Positions 43,881 through 50,537 of a DNA stretch of 64,000 nt are shown here, piece by piece. Position 1 is the first letter of the stretch. Each line of letters starts with the position of its first letter. The notes under the pieces were generated by a model. That model was not told the origin of the DNA, did no database searches, and saw only the letters and a program-made list of their open reading frames with translations. A program made the translations under genes and the position numbers. The DNA comes from Dietzia sp. NCCP-2495. Lineage in GTDB: Bacteria; Actinomycetota; Actinomycetes; Mycobacteriales; Mycobacteriaceae. The stretch covers positions 1 to 64,000 of the forward strand of contig NZ_BRVN01000007.1 of the NCBI RefSeq assembly GCF_026011735.1. Reading direction: 5' to 3'.

Positions 43881-45311
43881 ATGTCGACCCCGCCTCGCCG
43901 AGCCGTGTCCGCCGCCGCCCGCGTGACCGACGACGTGAGGCTGGCCCTTCGGCGGCGTCTCGATTCGGCGCGGGCGGCGGCCGATGCCCGCTGGGGTCGC
44001 CCTCGTGCGGAGTCGGGGCTGATCTACCTGGTCGCCCCGGCCGGGCACCCTAACCACGGCGACGAGCAGCTGCTCGCGGGGTGGTTGCGCTACCTGCGTC
44101 GTCACCGTCCGGGCGCGCCGGTGGTCGTGGACTGTCACACGCCTGGTCAGGCGGCGGTGCTGCACCACGGCGAGCACCCGGACGTGCTGTTCACCGACAC
44201 CCTGTGGCGCCTCGCTGCCGAGCACGCCGGTCCCGCGGAGCCTCCCGCGTCCGACCGGGCCGCCGCCTCGGTCGAGTTCTGCCGCCGCGCGGTGGACGAC
44301 CTCGGTACACGCCCGGTGCTGGCCTCCGGTATCAACCTGCTGCGGGGTGCGTCGGTGATCCACCTGATCGGCGGCGGATACGTCAACGACCAGTGGCCGC
44401 ACCACCTCGGCGTGGTGGCCGGGGCGGGGGAGGCCGGGCGCCTGGGCGGGGCGAGCGTGGTGGCGACGGGGCAGGGCTTCGCGCCGTGCCACGACCCCGC
44501 CGTGCTGGCCGATGCTCTTCGTGGGTTCTCGCTGGTCACCGTCCGTGATGCCGCGTCGCGTGATCTGCTGTCGGGCACCGATGTCCCCGTCCGTCTGGTC
44601 GGTGATGACGGCTGGCTCGCCCTGTCCGGAGGGGCTGGGTTCGACGCGCCGGATCATCCGGTCTACTCCGATGATCCCGATGCCGCCCGCGAGCTTGTCG
44701 TGTGCGCGCAATCGGACCTCGTGGACCCCGCGGTGCTCGCCGACGCCCTCGCACGGATCCTCGCCGCGTGGAAGATTTCGGGGGGCCGGATCACCGTGGT
44801 GGAGTCGATCCCGGGCGGGGACCGGGTGGTGTGGGACCTGGTGTGTGCCCGCGCTGCCGCCGCGCGCGACCGGGCGCCCGGATCCGACGACGACAACACC
44901 GTCGACCCGGCCGATATCGCGGACCGGGTCGGCCCAGATCCTCTCGGTCACGCCCTCGCGGAACTCGATCTCTCGCAGGCGCGGTTCGTGCCCTTCCAGC
45001 AGGTGTGGGCCTCCGGCCTGCCTGCACGAGCAGGGCAGGTGTGGCTGAGTACCCGCTTTCATCCGCATTTGTTCGGGGCGGCCCGGGGCGCGTCCGGCCT
45101 GGTGCTACGCGGTGGGACCGGCTATTACGACGTCAAACATGGCTCGTTGGTTGCGGCGGGATCGCCGTGGGGCACTGTGGACGCGGGCGAGGTCGCCGCC
45201 GGTGCCGAGGTCCCGCCGCTGCCCGCGGGTGGCGGATTCTCCGAGCCGGCCGTCGATGCGCTGATCTCGGCGGCGGAGGCTCTGGCAGACGACCTCTATC
45301 CGCGTCCCTGA
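43881..45311 (+). CDS. Polysaccharide pyruvyl transferase family protein
   Basis: The 476-residue protein shows the CsaB/PssM-type pyruvyltransferase blocks. These are AGHPNHGDEQLLAGWLRYLR (GN-GDE motif), HLIGGGYVND (GGG), TGQGFAP, SLVTVRDAASRDLL (RD-S motif), LVGDDGWLAL and STRFHPHLFGAARG (R-H motif). Such enzymes move pyruvate from phosphoenolpyruvate onto a sugar as a ketal in cell-wall polymers or exopolysaccharide. The acceptor here is unknown. Its place beside the galactan exporter suggests an envelope glycan. Start ATG 43881 follows AGGGTGG; GTG 43872 is an alternative. Copy C of the 3'-end element follows the stop. Confidence 0.82.
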   Translation: MSTPPRRAVSAAARVTDDVRLALRRRLDSARAAADARWGRPRAESGLIYLVAPAGHPNHGDEQLLAGWLRYLRRHRPGAPVVVDCHTPGQAAVLHHGEHPDVLFTDTLWRLAAEHAGPAEPPASDRAAASVEFCRRAVDDLGTRPVLASGINLLRGASVIHLIGGGYVNDQWPHHLGVVAGAGEAGRLGGASVVATGQGFAPCHDPAVLADALRGFSLVTVRDAASRDLLSGTDVPVRLVGDDGWLALSGGAGFDAPDHPVYSDDPDAARELVVCAQSDLVDPAVLADALARILAAWKISGGRITVVESIPGGDRVVWDLVCARAAAARDRAPGSDDDNTVDPADIADRVGPDPLGHALAELDLSQARFVPFQQVWASGLPARAGQVWLSTRFHPHLFGAARGASGLVLRGGTGYYDVKHGSLVAAGSPWGTVDAGEVAAGAEVPPLPAGGGFSEPAVDALISAAEALADDLYPRP

Positions 45312-45339
45312 TTCCGGCGCCACGCCACCCCCGCCACCG

Positions 45340-45452
45340 CGAATCCGCTACTGCCCTCCAACCAGCCACCCCACCGCGAATCCGCTACTGCCCCTCAGCA
45401 TCCGCTACCGCTGTAGGGGTAGCGGATCAGGAGGCGGCGTAGCGGATTTCGG
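45340..45452 (+). repeat. Copy C of the AATCCGCTAC 3'-end element
   Basis: AATCCGCTAC occurs at 45342-45351 and 45379-45388 and ATCCGCTAC at 45400-45408. Inverted GTAGCGGAT follows at 45419-45427 and 45439-45447. The element comes after the pyruvyltransferase stop and a C-rich stretch, the same order as copies A and B. Confidence 0.8.
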
Positions 45453-45471
45453 GGAGGTGGAGAAATGTTTG

Positions 45472-45485
45472 TGCAACTTGTTGCA
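45472..45485. promoter_or_regulatory. TGCAAC-TT-GTTGCA operator-like palindrome before the nitronate monooxygenase
   Basis: Two 6-base arms around TT lie 70 bases before the start codon and abut a TAGACA -10-like hexamer at 45487-45492. The second gene of the operon is a PadR-type repressor, which makes this a likely autoregulatory operator. Direct evidence is lacking. Confidence 0.55.
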
Positions 45486-45555
45486 TAGACAGCGGTGGGG
45501 CCGTACCGTTGGCCCGAGGGCGCTCACCGTCGCCCCTGGTCTGAAAGGTGTCCCG

Positions 45556-46569
45556 ATGTCACTGCCTCCCATTCTGTCCGGCCCGCTCGCGGTCCCCGTC
45601 GTCGCGTCGCCGATGTTCATCTACTCCGGTCCCGAGCTCGTGGCCGCGCAGTGCCAGGCCGGCGTGATCGGCGCCTTCCCCTCGCTCAACGCCCGTCCGC
45701 AGTCGGCGCTGGCTGAGTGGCTCGACCAGATCACCGCGAGCAACGCCGCCTTCGCGGAGGCAAATCCCGACGCCTATGTGGCGCCGTTTGCCGTCAACCT
45801 GATCGTCCATAAGTCCAATGACCGGCTCGCCGAGGACCTGGCCACGGTCGTGAAGTATGAGGTGCCGATCGTCATCACCTCCCTCGGTGCGCGCGAGGAT
45901 GTCAACGAGGCGGTCCACTCGTACGGCGGGATCGTGCTGCACGACGTGATCAACGACAAGTTCGCCCGGAAGGCGATCTCCAAGGGCGCGGACGGGATCA
46001 TCGCCGTGGCGGCCGGAGCCGGTGGCCACGCCGGAACCCAGTCGCCGTTCGCGCTGGTCCGTGAGATCCGCGAGTGGTTCGACGGCCCGCTGCTGCTCTC
46101 CGGCGCCATCTCCCACGGTCGGTCGATCCTCGCCGCGCGCGCCGCCGGGGCCGACCTGGCCTACATCGGCTCGGCCTTCCTGGCCGCCGAAGAGTCCCGT
46201 GCCCCGGGGGATTACAAGCAGATGATCGTCGACAGCACCGCCTCCGACATCGTCTACAGCAACCTCTTCACGGGCATCCACGGCAACTACCTGCGCGGCA
46301 GCATCGAGGCATCCGGACTGGACCCGGACAACCTGCCCGAGTCGGACCCCACGGCAATGAACTTTGGATCCGGTGGCGACTCCGCGTCCAAGGCGTGGAA
46401 GGACATCTGGGGCGCCGGTCAGGGCGTCGGCGGAGTGTCGTCCACCGGTCCCGTGGCCGAGCTCGTCGACCGGCTGCGCGCGGAGTACCGCGAGGCCGTC
46501 GAGGAACTGGTCGAATCCACTGCCGCGGAGTCGGCCTCCGGCCAGGCAATCGCGGCCACCCGCGGCTGA
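45556..46569 (+). CDS. Nitronate monooxygenase (2-nitropropane dioxygenase family)
   Basis: The 337-residue FMN-dependent TIM-barrel protein has the nitronate monooxygenase pattern: VVASPMFIYSGPELVAAQCQAGVIG at the start, FAVNLIVHKSNDRL, and the FMN-phosphate loop GAGGHAGTQSPFALVREI. Such enzymes oxidise toxic alkyl nitronates such as propionate-3-nitronate. The frame is open upstream to 45457, but ATG 45556 has AAAGGTG at suitable spacing and fits the family start. It lies downstream of the TGCAAC/GTTGCA palindrome and 34 bases before a PadR regulator gene, so the pair is probably a self-controlled detoxification operon. Confidence 0.9.
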   Translation: MSLPPILSGPLAVPVVASPMFIYSGPELVAAQCQAGVIGAFPSLNARPQSALAEWLDQITASNAAFAEANPDAYVAPFAVNLIVHKSNDRLAEDLATVVKYEVPIVITSLGAREDVNEAVHSYGGIVLHDVINDKFARKAISKGADGIIAVAAGAGGHAGTQSPFALVREIREWFDGPLLLSGAISHGRSILAARAAGADLAYIGSAFLAAEESRAPGDYKQMIVDSTASDIVYSNLFTGIHGNYLRGSIEASGLDPDNLPESDPTAMNFGSGGDSASKAWKDIWGAGQGVGGVSSTGPVAELVDRLRAEYREAVEELVESTAAESASGQAIAATRG

Positions 46570-46603
46570 GACTGAGGCTGAGACTGAGGGCGAGGGTGCA
46601 CGA

Positions 46604-47194
46604 GTGTCACTGAAGTTCGCGATTCTCACCTCGCTCACCGAGCGGGAGGGGAGCGGGATCGAACTGGCTCGCCGGTTCGACAAGTCCATCGGGTTCTTCT
46701 GGCCTGCGACGCACCAGCAGATCTATCGCGAACTCGATCGCCTGGCCACCGCCGAGCTCATCCGCGAACTGCCTCAGGAGGGTCCGCCCCGGCGTGGCCA
46801 GCCCAGGCGGTTCGCGGTGACCTCGACCGGTCGGGCGTTGCTCGAGGAGTGGATCGGGGAGCTCGATGAGCCGGAACCACTGCGTGCGTCGCTCGCAGTC
46901 CGGGTCCGCGCGGCCGCGATCACGGGTCGGGTCGACGAGGTCCGCCGGGCACTCGAGCACCATCGAGAGCTGCGGAGGGAGCGGCTCGAGCAGTACCTGG
47001 GCATCGAGCAGCGGGACTTCTCGGCCGTCGACCCCACCGACGTGCGCGGAGTCCTCCAGCACCGCGTATTGACGCTCGGAATCGACGGCGAACGGTCCTG
47101 GCTGACCTGGTGTGGCGAGACCCTCCGAGTGCTGGACGGGCTCCCGCCCGGGGCGGATGCCCTCCTGGACCCCCTCTCGATGACGAGAGAATGA
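46604..47194 (+). CDS. PadR-family transcriptional regulator
   Basis: The 196-residue protein has the PadR winged helix at residues 1-80 (LTSLTEREGSGIELARRFD, WPATHQQIYRELDRLATAELI, and the wing GQPRRFAVTSTGRALLEEW). It is followed by a helical dimerisation domain (Vir_C type) to about residue 185. It starts at GTG 46604, with GAGGG seven bases upstream, and closely follows the nitronate monooxygenase gene. PadR proteins usually repress their own operon. The palindrome at 45472-45485 is the candidate binding site, and the inducer is probably a nitronate or other aromatic/nitro compound. A strong hairpin follows at 47252-47291. Confidence 0.88.
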   Translation: MSLKFAILTSLTEREGSGIELARRFDKSIGFFWPATHQQIYRELDRLATAELIRELPQEGPPRRGQPRRFAVTSTGRALLEEWIGELDEPEPLRASLAVRVRAAAITGRVDEVRRALEHHRELRRERLEQYLGIEQRDFSAVDPTDVRGVLQHRVLTLGIDGERSWLTWCGETLRVLDGLPPGADALLDPLSMTRE

Positions 47195-47251
47195 CCCCCG
47201 GCCGCGTCGTCCGCGAAAGCTGCGTTCGCGATCTGACCTGTCAGGTGTGAA

Positions 47252-47291
47252 ATGCACTGCGCCCCCACCTGACGGTGGGGGCGCAGTGCAT
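47252..47291. terminator. Perfect 18-bp hairpin between convergent padR and quinone oxidoreductase genes
   Basis: ATGCACTGCGCCCCCACC pairs exactly with its complement across a TGAC loop, 57 bases after the padR stop. It sits between converging genes and can end both transcripts. Confidence 0.88.
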
Positions 47292-47341
47292 GGTGCGGCC
47301 GGGTCAGCTGGCGCTATAGTCCCTTCATCAGCGGCATGAGC

Positions 47342-47386
47342 GGCGCGGGCGGCGTGGGCGGCGTGGGCGGCGTGGGCGGCGTGGCT
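47342..47386. repeat. 9-bp tandem repeat GGCGTGGGC
   Basis: Five units (the first GGCGCGGGC, then three exact GGCGTGGGC, then GGCGTGGCT) lie in the gap downstream of the quinone oxidoreductase. No coding role is evident. Confidence 0.75.
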
Positions 47387-47425
47387 GTGGCCGGGCAGCT
47401 CGTGTCGAGACGATCCGCCCTGGGG

Positions 47426-48475
47426 TCAGTCGACGGTCACCAGGATCTTGCCGTGGCTGTCGCCGGATTCCAGCAGCGCCAGGGCCTCGGAGGCCCGCTC
47501 GAGTGGGATCTCCTGCGAGACCCGCGTGATCACCCGTCCGTCGGCCACCATCGGCCAGACGTTGTCCACGACCTCCCGGCAGATGCCGGCCTTGCCTCCG
47601 GGACCGTCCACCGGGCGGGCCCGGAGATTGGTCGCGACGATCCCCGCACGCTTGGGGAGCAGTCGGCCCAAGTTGAGCTCACCCTTCACCCCGCCCTGCA
47701 TACCGATCACGATGATCCGGCCATCGGGGGCAAGGGCCGCGATATTGCGGTCCAGGTATTTGGCGCCCATGACGTCCAGGATGAGGTCGACGCCCCGACC
47801 GCGGCCGCGGGCCTCGTCGTCGTCGGTCCATTCCTTGACCCGCTCGACGAAGTCCTCGTCCCGGTAGTCGATCGCCAGGTCCACGCCCAGGTCGCGACAC
47901 ATCTGGATCTTCTCCGGGCCGCCCGACGTGGTGGCGACGCGCGCGCCCAGGGCGCGGCACACCTGCACCGCGTGCGAGCCGATCCCGCCCGCGCCGCCGT
48001 GGATCAGGACGCGCGGAGCGCCGAGCTTCGCCTCGCCCCAGCGGGCGTCCGCGGCGAGCACCCCGCGGCCGAGGCCGCCCGTCATTACGAGGTTGGACCA
48101 CACGGTGCACGCCACCTCCGGCAGCGTCGCCGCCTCGTGCAGCGACACGCCTGCCGGCACCGGCATCACCTGGGCGGCCGGGACCGCGACCTTCTCTGCA
48201 TACCCGCCGCCGGCGAGCAACGCGCAGACCTCGTCGCCGACCGACAGGTGCTCCACGCCCTCGCCTAGGGCCGAGATCCGGCCCGAGCACTCCAGGCCCA
48301 GAATCTCCGACGCGCCGGGCGGAGGCGGATAGTGCCCTTTGGTCTGGAGGAGATCGGCGCGGTTGACGGCGGTGGCCGCGACATCGATGACGACCTCGCC
48401 GGCGTGGGGAGCGGGATCGGGAACCTCCGTGAGCCGCAGGGTGTCGGGTCCGGTGCTGTACTCGATGGCCTTCAT
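47426..48475 (-). CDS. NAD(P)H quinone oxidoreductase, medium-chain family (PIG3 type)
   Basis: The 349-residue protein is a zinc-free MDR quinone reductase. It has VNRADLLQTKGHYPPPPGASEILGLE-type N-terminal sequence, the cofactor loop LIHGGAGGIGSHAVQ, DLILDVMGAKYLDRN and C-terminal HGKILV. PIG3-type enzymes reduce quinones or related electrophiles with NADPH. The frame runs open well upstream through other sequence; ATG 48475 (MKAIEYSTGPDTLRL) is the family start. It is divergent from the tRNA gene. Short acidic and Arg-rich insertions (DDDEARGRGRG) near residue 245 are unusual but keep the fold. Confidence 0.9.
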   Translation of the reverse strand: MKAIEYSTGPDTLRLTEVPDPAPHAGEVVIDVAATAVNRADLLQTKGHYPPPPGASEILGLECSGRISALGEGVEHLSVGDEVCALLAGGGYAEKVAVPAAQVMPVPAGVSLHEAATLPEVACTVWSNLVMTGGLGRGVLAADARWGEAKLGAPRVLIHGGAGGIGSHAVQVCRALGARVATTSGGPEKIQMCRDLGVDLAIDYRDEDFVERVKEWTDDDEARGRGRGVDLILDVMGAKYLDRNIAALAPDGRIIVIGMQGGVKGELNLGRLLPKRAGIVATNLRARPVDGPGGKAGICREVVDNVWPMVADGRVITRVSQEIPLERASEALALLESGDSHGKILVTVD

Positions 48476-48581
48476 GCTCACGACCGTAGTCGGGCCGGCG
48501 AGAGTCGGCAGACACGGAACAGGCACGGCCGGAGGTGTGTGCCCCCGTCGCGGTCCACTACGATGAGCAACGTCGCGGTGA

Positions 48582-48599
48582 CGGTTCCACGTGGAACCG
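48582..48599. promoter_or_regulatory. parS-like ParB binding site (perfect 18-bp palindrome)
   Basis: CGGTTCCACGTGGAACCG is a perfect palindrome whose core GTTCCACGTGGAAC differs from the bacterial parS core GTTTCACGTGAAAC at two symmetric positions. It lies in the 156-base gap between the quinone oxidoreductase start and tRNA-Ser. A TACGAT -10-like hexamer for the tRNA is at 48559-48564, just before it. Confidence 0.6.
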
Positions 48600-48631
48600 A
48601 GCGGTTGTGTGCTGATCGCAGCCCGCGGCGG

Positions 48632-48717
48632 GGAAGTGTGGCAGAGCGGCCGAATGCACTCGCCTTGAAAGCGAGCGTGCCTAAACAGCACCGGGGGTTC
48701 AAATCCCTCCACTTCCG
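48632..48717 (+). tRNA. tRNA-Ser (anticodon UGA)
   Basis: The acceptor stem pairs GGAAGTG with CACTTCC. The D-arm contains GGCAGAGCGGCCGAATG. The anticodon stem CTCGC/GCGAG encloses loop CTTGAAA with anticodon TGA at 48666-48668. A long type II variable arm and T-loop GTTCAAATC follow. This reads UCA and other UCN serine codons. CCA is not encoded. The 3' end directly borders the siderophore region, and a hairpin follows at 48725-48762. Confidence 0.95.
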
Positions 48718-48724
48718 CAGACGA

Positions 48725-48762
48725 GATGTCCCGGATCATCGAGGTGGATGGTCCGGGACATC
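48725..48762 (+). terminator. 16-bp hairpin terminator of tRNA-Ser
   Basis: GATGTCCCGGATCATC pairs with the downstream arm (one G-U) around a 6-base GAGGTG loop, eight bases after the tRNA. The gene on the other side converges, so it may also end the WS/DGAT-like transcript. Confidence 0.82.
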
Positions 48763-48798
48763 GTCCGTTCGCGCAGCGTGCGCGGGGTTTCGATAGGT

Positions 48799-50094
48799 CT
48801 ACGGGGCTACCGTGCGGGCGGAGTCCATCGCGCCGAGGTGCGTGTCGAAGGCCTCGACGAACGTCCTGCCGTAGCCCGGTAGCGCCGCCGGGTCGTAGAC
48901 GATTCCGAAGCTGGTCCGCGAGCCCAGGATGAGGATGGTCACCGAGAACGAGTAGCCCACCAGCGGGGACAGGGCCGTCAGCCTCGCGATCGGTGCGCCG
49001 AGAACCGTGCGGACCCGCGTGAAGCCCGGGTTGATCCCCACGTGGATATCGGGCGACATCTTCTTCATCGACGCGCCGGAGAGCAGTCGAAAGATCGGCC
49101 ACGGCGCGCGCGGGGCGTCGTCGGCGGCCGCGAGGTACAGGGCCATCGAGTCGTCCTCGATCCGGGTGAGCTGCTCGCGGATCCGCGGTAGCTGCGCGGA
49201 CACCGAGTCCTGGTCGCCTGACAGGGTGAGCAGGGACACCGCGACCGCATTGCCGGTGTGCCGGAAATCCTTGTCCAGGGTCACCGGCAGCGTGACGCGG
49301 ATGTTCTCCGAGCGGTCGGCGGTGGGAGGCGCCGTGCTCAGGGCCGCGCCCACTGCGGCGAGCACGAACTCGTGCGGCGTCGCGCCGGCCCGTTTCGCCG
49401 CACGGCGCAGCTCTCGCGTGGACACGCTGTGCCACGCGACCTCGCGCCGACGGTCCTCGGTGAGGGCAGGCCAGCGGCGCCCCTGCTCGCCGTCGGCCCA
49501 GGCGTCCTCGAATGCCGTCTTGGCGGTCCTCAGGGCCTCCTTCTCAATCCCGCTGATCGAGAACCTGGGGCTGGTGGCGAATCTGTCGAACTCGGACAGG
49601 TCCTCATCGCTGCCGTCGGCCAGGAGGGCGGAGAACGCCGCGCCGGCGATCCCGTCGGACAGGCTGTGGTGCACGCGCACCAGGAGATACTGCCGATCGT
49701 CGGCCCGGTCCTCAGTGCCTGCCACGCTGAGCAGGGTGATGTGCCAGAACGGGAGCCCGCGGGGAAGGGGCTCGCCCATCAGCCGGCCGATCGCCTCGTG
49801 GAGTTCGGCCTGGTCCGCAACGTCCACGGCGGTGACCTGGAGTTCCGGGGAGATCTCCGCGACCTGGAGCATCCGGGGGCGGGTCCACCTGCCGCCCGTG
49901 ATGCCGGTCCGGAACAGGTCGTAGCGCGAGGCGCGGTCGGCGACGCGGCTGCGGACCGTGTCGAGATCCAGACGGCCGACCGGCCCCGGATCGACCTCGA
50001 GGAGCATCGCCCAGTGCATCGGGCGACTGGGGGTGTCCAGGTGGAGGTAGGTGTGATCCGGTGGCCCGAAGGTGATGGACGAGGCCTGGCTCAT
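48799..50094 (-). CDS. WS/DGAT-like O-acyltransferase of the siderophore region
   Basis: The 431-residue protein belongs to the wax ester synthase/diacylglycerol acyltransferase family, which shares the CoA-dependent acyltransferase fold of NRPS condensation domains. The active-site HHSLSDG (HHxxxDG) lies at 142-148, and GNAVAVSLLTL and VGYSFSVTILILGS mark the C-terminal half. It is slightly shorter than typical storage-lipid enzymes (about 460 aa). It overlaps the upstream acyl carrier protein gene by four bases (ATGA), so the partner is probably that ACP rather than CoA. The pair faces away from the siderophore operon across a region with iron boxes. I infer a role in acyl transfer to, or esterification of, the siderophore; a lipid-storage role remains possible. 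Confidence 0.8.
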   Translation of the reverse strand: MSQASSITFGPPDHTYLHLDTPSRPMHWAMLLEVDPGPVGRLDLDTVRSRVADRASRYDLFRTGITGGRWTRPRMLQVAEISPELQVTAVDVADQAELHEAIGRLMGEPLPRGLPFWHITLLSVAGTEDRADDRQYLLVRVHHSLSDGIAGAAFSALLADGSDEDLSEFDRFATSPRFSISGIEKEALRTAKTAFEDAWADGEQGRRWPALTEDRRREVAWHSVSTRELRRAAKRAGATPHEFVLAAVGAALSTAPPTADRSENIRVTLPVTLDKDFRHTGNAVAVSLLTLSGDQDSVSAQLPRIREQLTRIEDDSMALYLAAADDAPRAPWPIFRLLSGASMKKMSPDIHVGINPGFTRVRTVLGAPIARLTALSPLVGYSFSVTILILGSRTSFGIVYDPAALPGYGRTFVEAFDTHLGAMDSARTVAP

Positions 50095-50351
50095 GCCGGC
50101 TGATCCGCGGGCTCGGTGCGCCGCGAGCGGACCAGATCGACCAGCTCGCCAACTGTAGAGGTCTCGAGCATTTCGCGCTCCGACAGACGCACGCCCAGGC
50201 GCTCCTCGATGGAGACCACGCCGATGGCGAAGCCGACGGAATCGAGCCCCAGGTCCTCGACGAGCCGCGATGACGAGCTGGCTTGATCGAGGAGGAGGTC
50301 GAGGTCCTCGGTGAGGATATCTTGCAATGCGCTTTCGATGTGGTCGGGCAT
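50091..50351 (-). CDS. Acyl carrier protein (MbtL-like)
   Basis: An 86-residue free-standing acyl carrier protein with the phosphopantetheine site DLGLDSVGF, Ser at 38. Acidic helices flank the site as usual. In mycobactin biosynthesis a free carrier (MbtL) receives a fatty acid from the acyl-AMP ligase MbtM and passes it to the acyltransferase MbtK. The same trio is present here: this ACP, the divergent FAAL, and the acyltransferase domain fused to the NRPS. Start ATG 50351 has AGGAGG six bases upstream. Its stop overlaps the WS/DGAT-like start. Confidence 0.9.
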   Translation of the reverse strand: MPDHIESALQDILTEDLDLLLDQASSSSRLVEDLGLDSVGFAIGVVSIEERLGVRLSEREMLETSTVGELVDLVRSRRTEPADQPA

Positions 50352-50452
50352 GGAGCCTCCTGAGCTGGAGTTATGGTGGCGATCTCGGTCAATTTCGGAC
50401 CGTCAGAGTGGTGTGGATCACCGGAAACGGTACTAGCGCTTGGCGCGCAAAG

Positions 50453-50491
50453 CAAGGTATACCTTGCCTAACTTAGGGATGCCTAACCTGT
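50453..50491. promoter_or_regulatory. Two adjacent IdeR/DtxR-type iron boxes
   Basis: TTAGGGATGCCTAACCTGT (50473-50491) matches the 19-base consensus TTAGGTTAGGCTAACCTAA at 13 positions. The adjoining CAAGGTATACCTTGCCTAA (50453-50471) matches at 11 and contains the perfect palindrome GCAAGGTATACCTTGC (50452-50467). They lie between the divergent ACP and FAAL genes and overlap the likely -35 region of the rightward promoter, so iron-loaded IdeR would block it. Confidence 0.75.
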
Positions 50492-50503
50492 TGCTGCGTC
50501 CAC

Positions 50504-50509
50504 TACATT
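50504..50509 (+). promoter_or_regulatory. -10 element of the siderophore operon
   Basis: TACATT fits TANNNT and lies 34 bases before the FAAL start, immediately after the iron boxes. No clear -35 match is seen; that region is occupied by the box. Confidence 0.5.
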
Positions 50510-50537
50510 AAAGAGCGAATGAGGGTTGATCCAGCGC

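Noticed and set aside
42783-45068. Long leftward open frame opposite the oxidoreductase and pyruvyltransferase
   Set aside because: High G+C makes antisense frames open; composition is His/Arg/Gly-rich with no family motif.
47336-48268. Rightward frame starting MSGAGGVGGVGG after TATAGT
   Set aside because: The body is antisense to the quinone oxidoreductase with shadow composition; only the promoter-like hexamer is kept as an observation.
50526-50537. TTG 50526 as start of the FAAL
   Set aside because: Possible but less likely than GTG 50538; both lack a well-spaced ribosome binding site, so it is kept only as an alternative.
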